Assembly (NCBI GenBank): GCA_027946555.1
Contig: JAPEVC010000102.1
Span: 1 to 64,000 of the forward strand
From: Gnomoniopsis sp. IMI 355080
Lineage: Eukaryota > Ascomycota > Sordariomycetes > Diaporthales > Gnomoniaceae
Reading direction: 5' to 3'
DNA: 64,000 nucleotides
Notes under the pieces: generated by a model
What the model saw: the letters and a program-made list of their open reading frames with translations, nothing else
Told to the model about the DNA's origin: nothing
Database searches by the model: none
Part shown: piece after piece, positions 10,474 through 21,448 of the stretch
Numbering within the stretch: position 1 is the first letter of the stretch
Layout: each line of letters starts with the position of its first letter
Position numbers and translations under genes: made by a program

Positions 10474-13400
10474 TGCGTCGCTTTAGGAATAGAGACGATG
10501 CTAAGCAAGTAACTTCGTCAGGATGGTACAGGTGGTGCAAAACTTAGCGAATTAAATGATAAAATTTTATAAGCTTCCAGCCTATATATGTGAAGCCGTA
10601 CTCCAGGCAAATTTCTCATTCGCATTCTGCTTCCACGATACCGCACCTATTTCAAATCAAGCGTGATTACCTACCTAGATAGGTGGGGCATGGAATAATT
10701 GCTGACTGAGAAACTTGTAGAGTTCATCCGCTCCGTCCCATGTAGGATTTATACACATGACAAGTCGAAATCAAGACTGATAGGTTTCTGACATTGAGTT
10801 TGTACAAATTGGAGCTGAGTTTTGTGCAAGGCAAGACTGTCCTGTTCATTGGCAAGGGTCAGCCAATCTGAAGTTCTGAGAGGTCACAGTATCGAAGTCA
10901 GTGCTTGACTTTTCGTCAGGACGAGATTCCATACGCGATTTTTGCGAATCATCATTGTAGTTTTGATGCAGAAACCGTGGTAATTAAATCCGTCATCATT
11001 GAAAGAGCTGAAGGAGGGAGCCGAATGAACAAAGCTTACCTGTACATCATCAAGGAAAATACCAGTCCTCCATGCATCTATATCTATGTTGTTGCATCCT
11101 GGAGATATCTCCTATCGCCGCTCACTGAGTTCCAGTCATACTGTGAACTGCTGAGTTTACGCCCTTGGAGCAGAGACTCAGGTACACAGTCTCGCTGCAA
11201 CCATTTACCAAAAATTAGTATAGAAGACAATGGTATCAACCTCAGGGCTATGGCCTGGAAAGAGCTTCAGCCAAATATCCACAAAGAGAGAGACATGAGT
11301 CCTATGGAACTTCAAAGGGAAAACGCTGCTATTAAATATTACTTAGTTGTCTAGGATCATTTGAGGAGCACAAGCATTTCTGTTGTCATAGTTCCACAAC
11401 CGAGTCCTCCGTTCCAAGGCACAGTAGCACCTTGACTCAATTATTCACAAAATGGAGCAGACATCAGGTAGGAAAACCCCTCAATTGTGTAAGTGGACCT
11501 CATTGTGCAGGAAATATTTGAGTATTCCACATATCGTGTAGTCTGAGATCTTCCTCAGACTCTCTATTTGTGCACTGTCGTTGTTGAAGATCTCCCGTCG
11601 GTCTGATATACTTAAATCCTTGGCTAGTTCGAACGTCGCACGTTCTCATTTGGTATCAACACCGAAAATAGTGCGTGGATACTGCGAAAAGGCCAACCAT
11701 GTGAACAATTGACCAGATTATTTGCGGTCCTTTAATCATCTAGCGGACTAGATAGGTTGCTTCAGCGGTGTTCATCGAACAAAGGAAGTTTTCGGTCCGG
11801 TAACCCCCGTCAGAGTCTTATCCAGGTACGATAGTACAATGTTGTGGGCATATGTAGAGCAGCACAGCCCTTGGCTCATTACATAATACTTCAGCATGAT
11901 CCATCATGTTCCCTCAATCCCCGAGATTCGAGCGGAGCAGATGATCCTTTTTGGTGTGGGACGAGTATCAAGCATCTTCCAGCACGTAACAACAGAACTT
12001 TAGTCTGCTACAGCTTCCATGGATATGGACCTGATGAGGCAGTATTCATTTCAGCTGCCCCTGATGCACTGCAACGTCAATAGTGCACCATGCAGTTTCT
12101 GGCATGAGCTTGTTCGAACTTTGTTGACTTATACAACCACATACGGAATATAGTCACGGGACTCACGGGCATCATTTTCTAGACCAGGTCCGAGTCTCGG
12201 GCGGCGCATGATAAAGCATCTCGCACTCCATTTCAGTCCACTGGCCGGTCTGGCAGTCTCGGGCGGCATCTCGCACTTATTTTCTCATCCGCTGGCCAGT
12301 CAGACAGTCCAATCACAGAGCTAGAAATAGGCACACGGAAGAGGCAAAATTTCGCAAATAAAAGAATGGTGCCCCAGGTGATCTGTCTTGACCTTTTTGA
12401 TCGCCGTCAGGGGCAAGGGCTGAATCACTCCAGTTGCTCAACACGCTCCATACGCCGGACATTCCGGCTGGCAGGCTGCCAAATCCGTCTGGCAAAAATA
12501 CATTCGGAGCCACTCTGCTCATTGTGAGGGCCCACATTCACCTCGCCCGATTGTAACAGCGTGGGTTTTGGATCATCAGGGTCGCCGGTAATAACATGGG
12601 AGTCGTCAGCAAGGCTGTGAACGAGGACGGTAACAATCTTTAACAGATTCTAGCTGAGCTGAGACGTAGAGAAGTTAGTGAGGAATAGGCCCGAGTTGCT
12701 TACTCCGGCAATTAGCTTCCGTTTCTGCATTGGGGTCCAGGCCTCGTACTACGAAGATCATTTCTGCAGCTAGCCTGTTTCAACACCGAAGTGCGAGCGC
12801 GGCGAGGCTGCCCCTTATTATCCCTACTTCTTAGTTGTTCTTCGAAAATGATCGTCCTCCTAGACCCACTTGATGGAGAATCTGTCCGGCCGCAGCCGTA
12901 GCGGTATCCTGGTCTGAACCGGATGAGTATTCCTCATTGTGACCTCACTCAACATGCGATGACTTTTGAGATCGCCATGAAAAATTGAGCACTGTCGACT
13001 TGCAATGGTTGATTCTCGAGGCAGTAAGTCTGCGGATTACCTGTACTCAAACACTCCCACTTGAATCTCAAAATCCATGTATGACTCAATAAACTCAGTT
13101 GACATCTGTTTGACGACTGAATAAGCTTTTTATTTCCGGCCTGCGAATGCCCAGTTACTAGCGTCCCAGAACAAATGGACAGTCCCACATCATGTACATA
13201 CTTCTGCGTCGGCCTCTGACCTAGCCCTGCAGCTGAGCTGCACGCGTTGAAGCAGTGGACCATCAAACCTCTTCATGCCCCCATTTTTTCTCTGTACGAT
13301 CCGCAGTTCGGGGCATGGTTCCCTTGGAGCCGCTAATGTAAGGGTGCTCTATCTGGTTAGTTTCTGGAAGCACAAAGTTGATCGTTATGGAAAACGTCGG

Positions 13401-13761
13401 ACGTGTATCTCCTTGCAGGGAGGGACGAGGTCAGCTTGTACGGGGTTTAGCTTGTACGTCTCCAGTGCTACCTATCCCAGACCTAAAAGTTGTGGCAACC
13501 CTCCCCCGAACTTACTTACATAGAACCACGATCATCCTAGGTGCTTGGTTTTTCCTTTTCCTCTCGCATGTTGTGTATCTATAATTTGTGCTCGCCGTGT
13601 TCCTGAACCAAGTCCCTTCGGAATAAGACCGACTGCTCGTGCGAACGCCCCCAATATCTCGTGCTCAGGCCTACTCGTGCTTGACCTCTGTGAAACGCCG
13701 TCTGAGATGTGTGTTTGCTTTTGAGGCTTTCCCTTTCGTTCCTCAATATTCATTCTTCATC
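10474..13761. other. 3.3-kb gene-poor intergenic region
   Basis: No reading frame here has a recognisable domain or plausible splice partners. The longest on the + strand (10905-11354, 149 codons) has no conserved pattern and is probably chance. The stretch contains an imperfect CTA-rich palindrome near 10668-10686 and an imperfect direct repeat at 12194-12310. No tRNA, 5S rRNA or terminal-repeat element was recognised. Its right end is the promoter of the SAT4-type membrane protein gene. Confidence 0.5.
12194..12310. repeat. imperfect tandem duplication, about 60 bp, two copies
   Basis: Two adjacent copies begin with GTCTCGGGCGGC at 12194 and 12256. They share the block ATCTCGCACT and an end like CTGGCC(G/A)GTC. 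The left copy carries about nine extra bases after GGC. It lies in non-coding DNA and matches no element family I know. Confidence 0.7.
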
Positions 13762-15241
13762 ATGACGATATACGAAGATGACGCTCCTCATGTTCTCGGG
13801 GCTGTGGTCACCCTGATGTTGCTGGCGTTTACAACTTTTGGGTTGAGGGTCTACGTGCGATATGGGTCTACGTGGGGACTCGAGGACTCGGTCATGGCAG
13901 GTGCAGTTGTGAGTACAATTCTTGTGGGAACACCCTTCAAGATGGAAAGGGACATCCTGACTAATATCTATTGGCTTCCAGTTGCCCTTCACCGTGTTAT
14001 CCATATCATGTATTCTCGCAGGACTCAATGGCGTCGGAGTCCACGCAGCCCACCTGGAACTTCCAGGAAACGAAGAGTACGAGACCAAAGGGTTGATGTA
14101 CTTTTTTCTGTTTGAGGTCTTTTACTGTGGAACGATTATTCCAATCAAGCTCTCGATTGCCCTGATGCTTATACGAATCGCGCAAAACCGAAAAGGATAT
14201 GTCTGGTCGCAATGGGCCATGATGACCCTCTTCTTCATTGTGGATGGCGGCGCAATGTTTTACATCATCTTCCAGTGCAAACCAGTCTCGTACGTGAATG
14301 AGAATCTCCCCCCCCCCCTTCCTCCTCCTTTCCCGAGGTTATCGATTTCTGACAGTGTTCCAGATATGCCTGGAATACCGACCAGGACGGTTACTGTCTC
14401 CCGGCAACTTGGCTGGCAGACATTTACTACGTTACCACTGCTGTGAACATCGTTACAGACTGGGTGACCGCGCTCTTGTATGTCCAACACTACTGTAATT
14501 TACATACTAGATGTATTGACTCGACCTTTCCAGACCCATTCCTCTTCTCTGGCATGTGCGACTGGAGCGCAGTGAGAAGATTTCCGTTGGTGGCATCCTC
14601 GGCCTAGGCATTTTGTGAGTCCTGTCAACTTTGGTATGTGCGTGCTATCATGCGGCTAACACAGAACCAGTGCGAGCTTAGCCGCCTGCATCAGACTCAA
14701 CTACACCATCAACCTTACTGACGAGTCTGATTATCTGTGTACGTTCTTCTTTTCACATCCCTTTCCCAGACGTTTTCATGATGTGGTCAGGAACTCATCA
14801 GCTGTGACAGTTTCCGTGTCCAACATCGTCATCTGGGGTTATGGCGAGATCGCCGTTGGCATGTTTGTAGGATGCCTTGCCACCCTCCGACCACTATTCC
14901 GCAAAATGTTTCGCCTTGGATCTGTCGGAAGCGCAGGCAAGTCCAAGGGTGGCACAGGCGCATCGCCCTTCCCATCCAATGCGCGCCGTGCATACGGCCA
15001 ACATTCCCGACTTAGAGACAATGAGATCGAGATGGGCGGCATGGGCACAACTAGCAGCGCGTTCAAGGGCTCTGTCAGCGTAACGCACCAAGTCACGGGC
15101 GGGACCAGGACCAGCATCACGAGTGATTCCGACAGTATGGAGCAAATTTTGAAGGAATCCAAGAAGCAGGGCATGGGAGACAGCAAAGGCATCATGGTCA
15201 GTCGACAAGTGCAGATCGCACATTCGCCGTCGTCGAATTGA
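13762..15241 (+). CDS. SAT4/rhodopsin-domain integral membrane protein (Pth11-like GPCR superfamily)
   Basis: Six exons (13762..13908, 13982..14289, 14364..14477, 14534..14614, 14671..14738, 14811..15241) encode about 382 residues. All introns are 56-74 nt with GT-AG ends. Seven hydrophobic segments can be traced. The first is near residues 10-30, followed by the fungal family landmarks GLRVYVR and GLED. An extracellular loop ends in WNTDQDGYCLP, a helix contains WVTALLPIPLLW, and a last helix contains NIVIWGYGEIAVGM. A hydrophilic Ser/Gly-rich C-terminal tail of about 120 residues follows. This large family includes Pth11-like putative receptors, but this protein lacks an N-terminal CFEM domain, and ligand and function are unknown. 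The last intron has two usable acceptors: AG at 14809-14810 pairs with the canonical donor at 14739, while AG at 14789-14790 needs a donor two bases upstream. Confidence 0.87.
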
Positions 15242-15561
15242 GTCCAGGGGATTGGACGAACGAGTCTGAGCGCATGGCGCCGATGACGCTGGCTCTAATG
15301 TATTTATTCGAGGCGTAAACTTAATGTTTTCTAATGCAGACTAGAACGGTCTATACAAGTGTGCACAATCATCTTACTTATTGTTCTAGATCCTCTGTTG
15401 CTTCGTGCTCGTGCAGCGAGAGCCATGAGCTTGTCCGAATCATCTTTCATTACCAGTAACGTACGCAAAATAGCCCACTGGGAACAAGGCGTAAGGTTTT
15501 CGTGAATGGGTCCAGTCAGAAGAACCACCTGGACACTGCAGCACTAAACAGGTCTGCAAGA

Positions 15562-15571
15562 TACCTAGGTA
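15562..15571. repeat. TACCTAGGTA palindrome, copy 1
   Basis: A perfect 10-bp palindrome in intergenic DNA, identical to copies at 16096, 38681 and 41653. Confidence 0.8.
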
Positions 15572-16093
15572 GCCAAATGCGTATTGCACAACATTGCTTG
15601 AACCTTAAAAGACTGCTAGTGAAACAGAATGGGGTTAGGTCCAGCTCAGCACGGTGCCCGTTGCCACTATAGGCATCGTTCTTAGCCATCAAGTAGCTAA
15701 CCTAGGATTTGCAAGCTGAATTAACACCATGTAATGTAACATAAGTACTATAGATCGACACTGCAGGGGATTCTTAGAAGAGGACCGAGAACTGAATAGA
15801 CACTACCTGATACTAGAGTGCACACATAGCCTGAGAATGCCGCAGTCGAGCTTGAAGAACCATCCGCATTGTGATACTGACGTTACTTCGTCTTGAACCT
15901 TCTCGGGGACGGCACCGGAGTGCCCGAGGTCACAGCGGTCTCAAATCTTCTTTTCTTGTATATAATATAACCCAAATAAGGTATAGCCTACAATAACATA
16001 CTTCTCACTCTCATAGGCCGCATCATCTCTTGTCATCCACCTCAGAAACTGTACTGCATGGAAGGCCTCCTGCAGTACTTCCGCCGCAGCATC

Positions 16094-16107
16094 CCTACCT
16101 AGGTAGG
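16094..16107. repeat. CCTACCTAGGTAGG palindrome, copy 2 (extended)
   Basis: A perfect 14-bp palindrome containing the TACCTAGGTA core, about 300 bp upstream of the RBR ligase start codon. Confidence 0.85.
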
Positions 16108-16412
16108 TATGCTGTAATAGAATAGTGATGTTTTCGTGCATCAAAAAAAAATCAATACGCACTTGAAGTTTCCGCAACGGCTCATTTCGAAGGGATGTGC
16201 TCAGCGCAATCCCTTGCCACCACCGAACTCATGATTAAGGCTTCTAGCAACCCAAGGCAAAGTTACTCACTACCATTTCACAGACAGTTACGGACGCAAC
16301 TCATTTTCTATCTGAACAAGATCCACCGCTAGCTCATCAGGAGAATAGTAAAGATTACAGACTCTCCAGACGAGGACCAGCTTCCGGACGGCGATACCTA
16401 TACCTAGTCGCC

Positions 16413-17807
16413 ATGGACGAGCTTACTATTGCCTATAGCACCACTCTCAGGGTAGCGCTGGAAATGCAGCTTGAAGATTTGGACAGCCTCTTCTCTTCGT
16501 TCAAGGGCAAGCAGCGTCAAGGTGAAATACGTGACTTCGAGCTGGCCCTCGACTCATACAAATTGGAACTTGAGTCTCAACTGATGCTTCTGGGTGATCG
16601 AAACATGTGCCACAGTATGGCATCGGCTATTCGTCTTGACGCTGATGTTATCAACCAATTTGTTGCGCAGGAAGAGCAGGCTTCCTTTGACAGAGCTCTG
16701 GCTCTCAAGTCGATAAACGGCGTAATCCCTGTGGAGTGTGAGCCAAATTCAGATGGCAAGGAGCCAGGTCTCGACGAGGAGTATCTCAACAAGCTTGAAG
16801 CACTTTACGTGTCTCCTCCCCCGAATCTTGTCGACGAAGACTCGCCGCGTCAGGCTGAGTCGTCTTCCTGGGCCGGTGCTCGGAAGCAGCCGCACACTCC
16901 ATACAGAAGCTGTACCGCCTGCACGGAGGAGTACCCAGCCCACAACCTTGCTCCTTGTTCGCAATGCACCCACGAGTATTGCCGCAGATGTCTACGCAGA
17001 CTCTTTTCAGATTCCTTGACGGACGAATCTCTCTTCCCACCTCGGTGTTGCAGGAATGCCATCGACGTTGAAGAGGTCTTGGAATTCCTTCCGCCCAAGC
17101 TTGTGGGCGAATTCAGGGCGAAAAGCCTCGAACTCGGGACACCCAACAGGACGTATTGTCACAAGCCGATGTGTTCTCTCTTCATCCCACCTTTGGCGAT
17201 TTCCGAGGACATAGGCACTTGCGTTGGCTGTCATCATCAAACGTGCATCATCTGCAAAGGCCCTGCGCACAGTGGAAGAGACTGTCCACATGACGAGGGT
17301 ACTCAGGCGCTCCTTGAAGCTGCTGCCGAGAATGGATGGCAGCGCTGCTACCAATGCCACAGGGTTGTAGAGCTGAATTTCGGCTGCTACCACATCAGTG
17401 AGTATTACAAGCACGACCAAAAGTCCAGAGCACAATTATATAGGCTTGTACTAACAGATTTCAAAACAGCATGCAGATGTCAAGCACAATTTTGCTACCT
17501 GTGCGGAGAGCCTTGGAAGCATTGCGCCTGCAGACAATGGGATGATGAGCGTCTCATCACTCGTGCAGAGGACATTGTGGCTCGAGACGTAGGGGCCAGG
17601 CGGCTTGACGAGGTACAAAGAGCAGTCCTGGTGGAGAGAGAGAGGCAAAACCTGTTGCAAAACCATGAATGTACTCATGGAAATTGGCGATTCCGCTCAG
17701 GTGCTCATCGCTGCGAAGAATGTCGACACTGGCTGCCTCAGTACTTATTCGAATGCCAACGGTGTCACATCATGGTATGCAATCGATGTAGACATAACAG
17801 ACTATGA
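16413..17807 (+). CDS. RBR (RING-between-RING) E3 ubiquitin ligase
   Basis: Two exons, 16413..17397 and 17470..17807, encode 440 residues. RING1 starts at Cys167 (CTACTEEY, then CSQCTHEYCRRC). The IBR region follows (about 230-300, with CVGCHHQTCIICKG). RING2 is CYQCHRVVELNFGCYHITCRCQAQFCYLCGEPW across the splice junction; Cys325 in FGCYH sits at the position of the thioester-forming cysteine of RBR ligases. An extra Cys/His cluster, ending CQRCHIMVCNRC, closes the protein. By family it accepts ubiquitin from an E2 and passes it to a substrate, in cytosol or nucleus; no substrate can be inferred. The N-terminal 150 residues are helical and acidic, as in many fungal IBR proteins. The intron (17398..17469, GTGAGT donor, TACTAAC-type branch) is exactly 72 nt, in frame and stop-free, so an unspliced message would insert 24 residues inside RING2. 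Confidence 0.9.
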   Translation: MDELTIAYSTTLRVALEMQLEDLDSLFSSFKGKQRQGEIRDFELALDSYKLELESQLMLLGDRNMCHSMASAIRLDADVINQFVAQEEQASFDRALALKSINGVIPVECEPNSDGKEPGLDEEYLNKLEALYVSPPPNLVDEDSPRQAESSSWAGARKQPHTPYRSCTACTEEYPAHNLAPCSQCTHEYCRRCLRRLFSDSLTDESLFPPRCCRNAIDVEEVLEFLPPKLVGEFRAKSLELGTPNRTYCHKPMCSLFIPPLAISEDIGTCVGCHHQTCIICKGPAHSGRDCPHDEGTQALLEAAAENGWQRCYQCHRVVELNFGCYHISEYYKHDQKSRAQLYRLVLTDFKTACRCQAQFCYLCGEPWKHCACRQWDDERLITRAEDIVARDVGARRLDEVQRAVLVERERQNLLQNHECTHGNWRFRSGAHRCEECRHWLPQYLFECQRCHIMVCNRCRHNRL

Positions 17808-18367
17808 AAGAATCTTCAGTTTTTCCCCCTTCATGATTACTATTTCTTTCCCATTAAAAAAAGCCATATTGTGCAGGTTAATGCCTCATAGGGAAATGAG
17901 GAAAAGCACGAGACTGCCGATGCGCTTCCAAACTCTACGAAATGGACACACTCTTTACTCTGAAATAGCAAATGTGCCTCAAGTATAATTTCAGAAGGCG
18001 GGGAAGAAATGATTTAAGTATATGACAAAAGAGCTTCCGTACCTGCTTAGGCATACAAAATTCCCGCAGGTTTGAGTGAACAAAGCCCGCATGTGGTTTC
18101 ACATTTTGGCCCACGGACAACCTTGAAAGTTGAGTCTTTCTTTGTGAAAGGGCACTCCAGGTACTTCTCGTAGGCAGTCCACGCTTTAGCATGTTGAGAA
18201 GGATGAGAGTTCCCTCAATGCTCCGAGCATCGTGATCTGTCAACCGCACCAATCCAGGATACGCAAGCGAGATATCGCGTGCTAATTTTGTAGTTCAGCT
18301 GGCATCTATCTAGTAGTGCTTAAGCAACGACAAGAGGTCCTGCAATTCTACCGTTGAAAATGCTCTT
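17808..18367. other. intergenic region between convergent genes
   Basis: This is 3' flanking DNA of the RBR ligase gene and the 5'-nucleotidase-like gene. No coding or RNA feature was recognised. Confidence 0.55.
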
Positions 18368-20454
18368 CTATGCCGATTTCCCCGGCTCCTCACCAAGCAT
18401 GACAATCCTCCCTTCAACCTTGGGCGCAATCGGCCTCGTCCAATCACAATCCACCTCGTCCTCCCCCAGCTCCCCCTCGTCCGCCGACGCATGCACGCCC
18501 GCCCGCTTGCACCACCGCCGAAACACCTTCCTCATCACGGCCAGCTCTCTCTCCTCCTCCCCGGAGGAATATCCCTCCTCGTGTATCCCCTCCAGCCCTG
18601 GTGTCGGCGCCGCTGGACTCGCGCCTTCCTCCACGTCCGTCTCGCGCTCGCTTAGCGGGCCTACACTCGCCCTGCGAGCACGCATTGTGGCGGGTTGGAA
18701 GTGCTCCCACGAGGACTTTGTCGTCTTCTTTGCGTCGGTGGTACGCGAGGAAGGCGTGCTGGTGGTGGTGGTGGCGGTCTTAGGCGCGAGTGTGGGTTGG
18801 CACTGCACAGCGGTCTTTTGCCAATGCTGTGCCATGTGTGGGCCGAGATGAGCCCAGCGGTCGAGGACTCGTAGGGACATGAAGTATTGCCGCAAGAGCA
18901 TAGAAATGAGGATGCCGTTTTCTTCCGAGACCAGCTCGATGGCCTGACCGCCTTCTTCCTCGATGAGAAGAGATTTGTAGCCGTCTAACAGTGGGGGTTC
19001 AGCAGATTAGTCTCACAGCCCCAATTTTAGACAAGGCAAAGGCAGCAGATTTGAAAAATGAACTTACCCTTTCCCCTGCCCATATACCCGCGCGTGGCGA
19101 GCACGTAAAGCTTGTCCGGCAGGTAGCCCTCGCCGTTGATGTCGACCTCCACCACTCTCTCGCCCACCTTGCGCCGGGGGTCAAACACAAACTGGATTTT
19201 CGAAACCTGCGGGAATCGCCCTTCTAGCGCTGGGTACATGCTCACGGAATTCTCCAACGCCTCGCGAATCGCCCGGCCCGTGACCTTTAGAACCACAATG
19301 GGATCCTCAAACGGGAAGCAATCCGTAATATCCTTGACCCGAATCGGTCCTGGCGGATAAATCTGGTCGCCGCGAATCGTGCCCGCCGCCATGAGCGCGC
19401 AATCTGCCCCATAGTAGCTGCGCATTATGTCACAGACAAAGTTGCCAATGTTGCTCTCGCGCGTGCGCACCGTCGTGAAGCGGGCGTCGAGCGGCGTGGC
19501 TGTGAAGCCGACAGGCTTGCTAAGCGAGGCTTTGAGCTTGGCGGTTAGCTTGTTGGCGAGCTCGAGGGTGGGCGGGTGCTCTGCGACGGAGGAGACGACG
19601 TCTCGCCGGACAATTGTGAATTCGAATTTCCGAGGCGAGCCGGGGCTTGTTCGGCGGGCTTCGAGGTAGCTCAGCTGTTTGAAATCCGTGCCGGACCGCA
19701 GGACGTGACAGCCGTTGATGAAGCTGTGGGAATAGAAGTGATCGTGCCCGCCGAGGATCAGGTCGATCTGGTCGCCTACATTCTCTGCGAGTTTGTTGTC
19801 GTTCGGCTCGCGCATGTGCGTCAGCGCGACGATCAGGTCGGCACCGGCGGCGCGCAGCGCTGGGATGAGCTCGCGCGCGGTCTCGGTGGCGGACTTGTAG
19901 ATGAGGTTTGGCGGGAGCGAGTTGATCGTCTCGAGCCATTCGCGTTCACCGAGGCCAATGAGACCGACTTTGATGCCGTTGGACGTTGTGAGAATGTGTG
20001 TGCGTTTGCAGTTTCCGATGGGCGTGTCCGGGCCCAGGGCGGGGTCCAGGATGTTGGCTACCAGCCAGGGGAATGTACACTTGCTGACGAGATGGGAGAA
20101 CTGGGTGACGCCGAAGTCGAGGTCGTGATTTCCCAGGGCGGCAGCGTCGGTGGAGAGGGCGTTGAGGATAGGAACCATGTGGGAGCCTTTGGTAATGGAA
20201 GATTCCAGGCTGGGGTTGAAAGCATCGCCAGAGAAAAGAGTAAGACACTCTGGTGATTCCTTGAACTGTTCACCCTCCTGGTATTCCTTGACGACGGTCA
20301 TAAAGCGGGCGATGCCGCCTACAGGCTCCGCGGAAGAAGAGTCGAGATGGTAGACATCGTTGTAGTGGATGAGCCTGACATCCGGCGGTGTTGATGAGCG
20401 GCTGCCGTATGTGTAGACCTCTTCAGCCGTTGGCGTCGTCTCTTGAGGAGCCAT
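18368..20454 (-). CDS. 5'-nucleotidase-like calcineurin-type metallophosphoesterase
   Basis: Two exons, 20454..19068 and 18984..18368, encode 667 residues; the 83-nt intron has a GTAAGT donor and a CTGTTAG acceptor. The N-terminal metallophosphoesterase domain shows the two-metal motifs in order: HYNDVYHLD (about residues 30-38), FSGDAFNPS, ALGNHDLDFG and ILGGHDHFYS. A 5'-nucleotidase C-terminal substrate domain follows (NIGNFVCDIMR, GTIRGDQIYPPG, DITDCFPFEDPIVVLKVTGRAI). The family hydrolyses nucleotide 5'-phosphates or related phosphoesters. No signal peptide is present, so this form is probably intracellular, unlike secreted UshA-type enzymes. Exon 2 adds a low-complexity tail of about 150 residues (Thr/Ser stretches, an acidic GEDEVD segment) with no recognised domain. 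The gene is divergent from the GNAT gene to its right. The substrate is not determinable. Confidence 0.9.
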
Positions 20455-21448
20455 TTGTAGGAACAGTCAGGTCGTTTAGGACAGTCGGGGAGGAGAAGAG
20501 GAGAGGTATGCTATAAGAATAGTCCAAATGACTGCCTAGGTATCTATATATATAGATCGATGTCGCGGTCCCATACGTGCCAACTCACCCAATGCGCAGC
20601 GGTGTAAGGGGAAAAGGCAACCTTGGAAGTAAGTGGTGCCACAGTCTATTCTCCGTCCTGCAGGCCAAGCTTGAAGTTGGTTCTCCCAATTACTCGAGAC
20701 GGGTCTCAAAGGGCCAGTAAGGCTGTAGGATCGAAGGGTCTGGAAGTCTTCGGTCGTGAAGCAAGAGCATACCAAACATATAAAAATACGCGGGTTTACC
20801 TAACACTATAAAAGTATCTTTTCCCTTTGTCGTCATGCCCAGCCCAGCCAGCATAGCCATAGTCGTAGCGCGTAGAATACTTGTAAGTCAAGCCCCCCAA
20901 ACCTCATGCTGCTGACAGGGGCTAGCTGCAAGCAGGACCCCTACCGTCCAGCGGCCTCGCCAATCGGCAGGAGCCCGTTTCTAAGGCGAATCATTGCCGT
21001 GCAGGGAAAGCCCACTTGCCCTGGAGAAGCTCTGTTGGACGGCACGAGCCGGTAGACAGGCACTGTACTGTAGTACACAGTAGCTCATGTGAGCTTGGAA
21101 AGGGGGAAGGTATAGTTATTTTATCATGAGACTTCTTTACATGCAATGTAGCTAGGGTAGCCAGGTGAGCTGCCATGCGCAATTGAGCAAGGACTTGACT
21201 ATCCAACATGAATTGTGAAATCTTGTACGTAAGGGTACCTTAGCAAACGCTGTCAGGGACTACTCGGTCGTGACGTGACGTGACGTTGGAGACGACTTTT
21301 GGTTGGAGACGAGGCTCAACCGTAGATATATATTTAGCTGCTAGTTTCATAATTTCATCTGGCACATCACTTTCCTATAGTGAATAGCATCACAGCATCA
21401 GACAGCAGTCTTCTCACCAAACACATTTGATATCAAACCTTATTGACC
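20455..21448. other. divergent promoter region of the 5'-nucleotidase-like and GNAT genes
   Basis: No gene was found. The region contains an AT-rich TATATATA block at 20542-20552 close to the 5'-nucleotidase start and a tandem TGACG cluster at 21271-21286 on the GNAT side. Confidence 0.55.
21271..21286. promoter_or_regulatory. tandem TGACG cluster (putative bZIP/CRE-like half-sites)
   Basis: Three consecutive TGACG units followed by T create overlapping TGACGT half-sites, the core recognised by ATF/CREB-type bZIP factors. The cluster lies about 165 bp upstream of the GNAT start codon. Function is inferred from the motif and its position only. Confidence 0.35.

Larger units (their letters stand above)
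15242..16412. other. intergenic region with two TACCTAGGTA palindromes
   Basis: No gene was found. The stretch contains exact palindromes at 15562-15571 and 16094-16107, and the leader of the RBR ligase gene at its right end. An A8 run lies near 16143. Confidence 0.55.

Noticed and set aside
10905..11354. + strand frame of 149 codons in the 3.3-kb gap
   Set aside because: No domain, no codon texture like the neighbouring genes, no splice partner.
19576..20256. Antisense frame of 226 codons over the 5'-nucleotidase-like gene
   Set aside because: It complements metal-binding motifs on the real strand and has no independent support.
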